A program made the translations under genes and the position numbers. A model generated the notes under the pieces. It made no database searches. It had not been told where the DNA came from and saw only the letters and a list, made by a program, of their open reading frames with translations. Shown here piece by piece: positions 12,553-13,280 of a DNA stretch of 13,280 nt. Location of the stretch: assembly GCA_014730235.1 (NCBI GenBank), contig WJIO01000241.1, forward strand, positions 1 through 13,280, written 5' to 3'. Positions within the stretch are counted from its first letter, which is position 1. The number at the start of each line of letters is the position of its first letter. This stretch comes from Candidatus Poribacteria bacterium (lineage in GTDB: Bacteria > Poribacteria > DTPJ01 > WJIO01).

Positions 12553-13280
12553 CTATTTTCCACCAAAATACCATGGGTTCTGATTTACTCCACCTACAAC
12601 ATTATTCATATACTGTTGATATTGCCACTCGAATACTGTTTGCCACCCCCCGGGAACAAAGGTATCAACACCAAAATAAAAACTTGAAGCAAATGCTCCC
12701 GAAAATCCGGCAAATCCTAGCACAGTAAATCCAGTATTTGTCCAAAATTTACCAGCAGACATAGTTGGATTTGGTCCACTTGTCTGAATATAATCATGCC
12801 CAATGCTCATCGCTGCAAATAAACCACCACCAATCCTGACTCCCTTTGTGACTTTCCCAAGTTTTAAGAACTCATCAGTATAATCTAAACCTAATCCAAG
12901 TTTATTACTTCTGTGTTGTAGAAATTCAACATTGGAACGTATAAAACCAAGTTTTTCTAGCGACATCGTCACGTTGAATCCGGCTACCCATAAACCTGCT
13001 GAGATTGGATCTATGGATTCGCCTTCTGGATTGCTATTTGATGATGGATTCATCATATGTGCAAAGGGATTAACAATTGTATTTGTCCCTGGCACAAAAA
13101 ATTCACCCGTCAACCGGTCATACTCAAAGTAATGCCCCTGATTTCCAAATCTGTTCCGGTAGTCAAAGTAGCCCAGGTTTCTTCGCTTTGAATAACTGGT
13201 AAACTGAGAGATAAATCCATAAATCGCATTTGTGGCTTCTTCAGAACCATAGCCAGTGCTTCCCCAGGAATCATGACGAT
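12553..13280 (-). CDS. Rhs C-terminal toxin tip, possibly pore-forming (tip 1, 5' end outside window)
   Basis: The frame is open from the right edge (first full codon 13276-13278) to the TAG at 12553, about 241 residues, so the start lies outside. The first 70 residues are the linker shared with tip 3, ending VNPFAH. The unique part includes hydrophobic, Gly/Ala-rich stretches such as IGGGLFAAMSIG and TGFTVLGFAGFSGAFASSFY, able to form a membrane hairpin, which with a three-span immunity partner suggests a pore former. It could be the end of the full-length Rhs protein or another displaced tip; the window cannot tell. Confidence 0.7.
   Translation of the reverse strand, partial: RHDSWGSTGYGSEEATNAIYGFISQFTSYSKRRNLGYFDYRNRFGNQGHYFEYDRLTGEFFVPGTNTIVNPFAHMMNPSSNSNPEGESIDPISAGLWVAGFNVTMSLEKLGFIRSNVEFLQHRSNKLGLGLDYTDEFLKLGKVTKGVRIGGGLFAAMSIGHDYIQTSGPNPTMSAGKFWTNTGFTVLGFAGFSGAFASSFYFGVDTFVPGGWQTVFEWQYQQYMNNVVGGVNQNPWYFGGK
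13058..13280 (-). repeat. 223-bp repeat, copy in tip 1 (continues outside)
   Basis: Partner of 10183-10405, with only scattered substitutions. Confidence 0.85.

Noticed and set aside
1-13280. Insertion sequences with DDE transposase
   Set aside because: No DDE, HUH or serine recombinase protein is encoded; mobility genes are tyrosine recombinases only.

Overview
The window looks like chromosomal accessory DNA of a member of the Bacteroidota. Start codons lack Shine-Dalgarno sequences, three promoters fit the Bacteroidota TAnnTTTG -7 box, and Rhs tips together with a CHC2/TOPRIM primase and paired tyrosine recombinases are typical of that phylum. The genus cannot be told, and no rRNA or tRNA gene was seen.

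Two kinds of DNA are interleaved. The outer parts (1-2282 and about 9320-13280) are an AT-rich array of Rhs C-terminal toxin tips, all on the minus strand and, except for the last, each followed at once by a small putative immunity gene. In order of transcription: tip 1 (12553 to beyond the right edge) with immunity 1 (membrane protein); tip 2 (11122-11949, colicin M-like motif) with immunity 2; tip 3 (9705-10538) with immunity 3; tip 4 (1263-2282) with immunity 4 (lipoprotein); tip 5 (137-991) with no immunity gene seen. Tips 2-5 begin at the same scar, the end of the Rhs core (YALNNPLKY-x-DPSGY). Tips 2 and 3 have an in-frame stop just before it and tip 3 has no ATG, so these look like displaced, mostly silent cassettes that could recombine into a full-length Rhs gene to the right.

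The middle (about 2290-9300) is a more GC-rich island that splits the array. Divergent promoters around 8300-8450 carry three copies of the operator-like sequence GAAnTATCAGACA. Rightward they drive an XRE repressor, an 81-residue protein and a DUF2283 protein, ending at a bidirectional terminator. Leftward they drive a 915-residue zinc-finger/TOPRIM/P-loop/winged-helix replication protein. Past a terminator and iteron-like TGTGAAGCT repeats come two overlapping tyrosine recombinase genes, one with all catalytic residues and one lacking the first Arg and the box II His, then a ParE/RelE-type toxin-antitoxin pair. The left end of the island (2283-2937) is non-coding and full of hairpins. It holds two diverged 133-bp elements, each bounded by inverted sites resembling the Xer/dif site (CTATAA, 5-7 bp, TTATGTTAA).

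The most interesting hypothesis is an integrative element with its own repressor, replication protein, recombinase pair, addiction module and dif-like/attC-like sites, lodged in a polymorphic toxin cassette array. Whether its recombinases only move the island or also shuffle cassettes cannot be decided from sequence alone.
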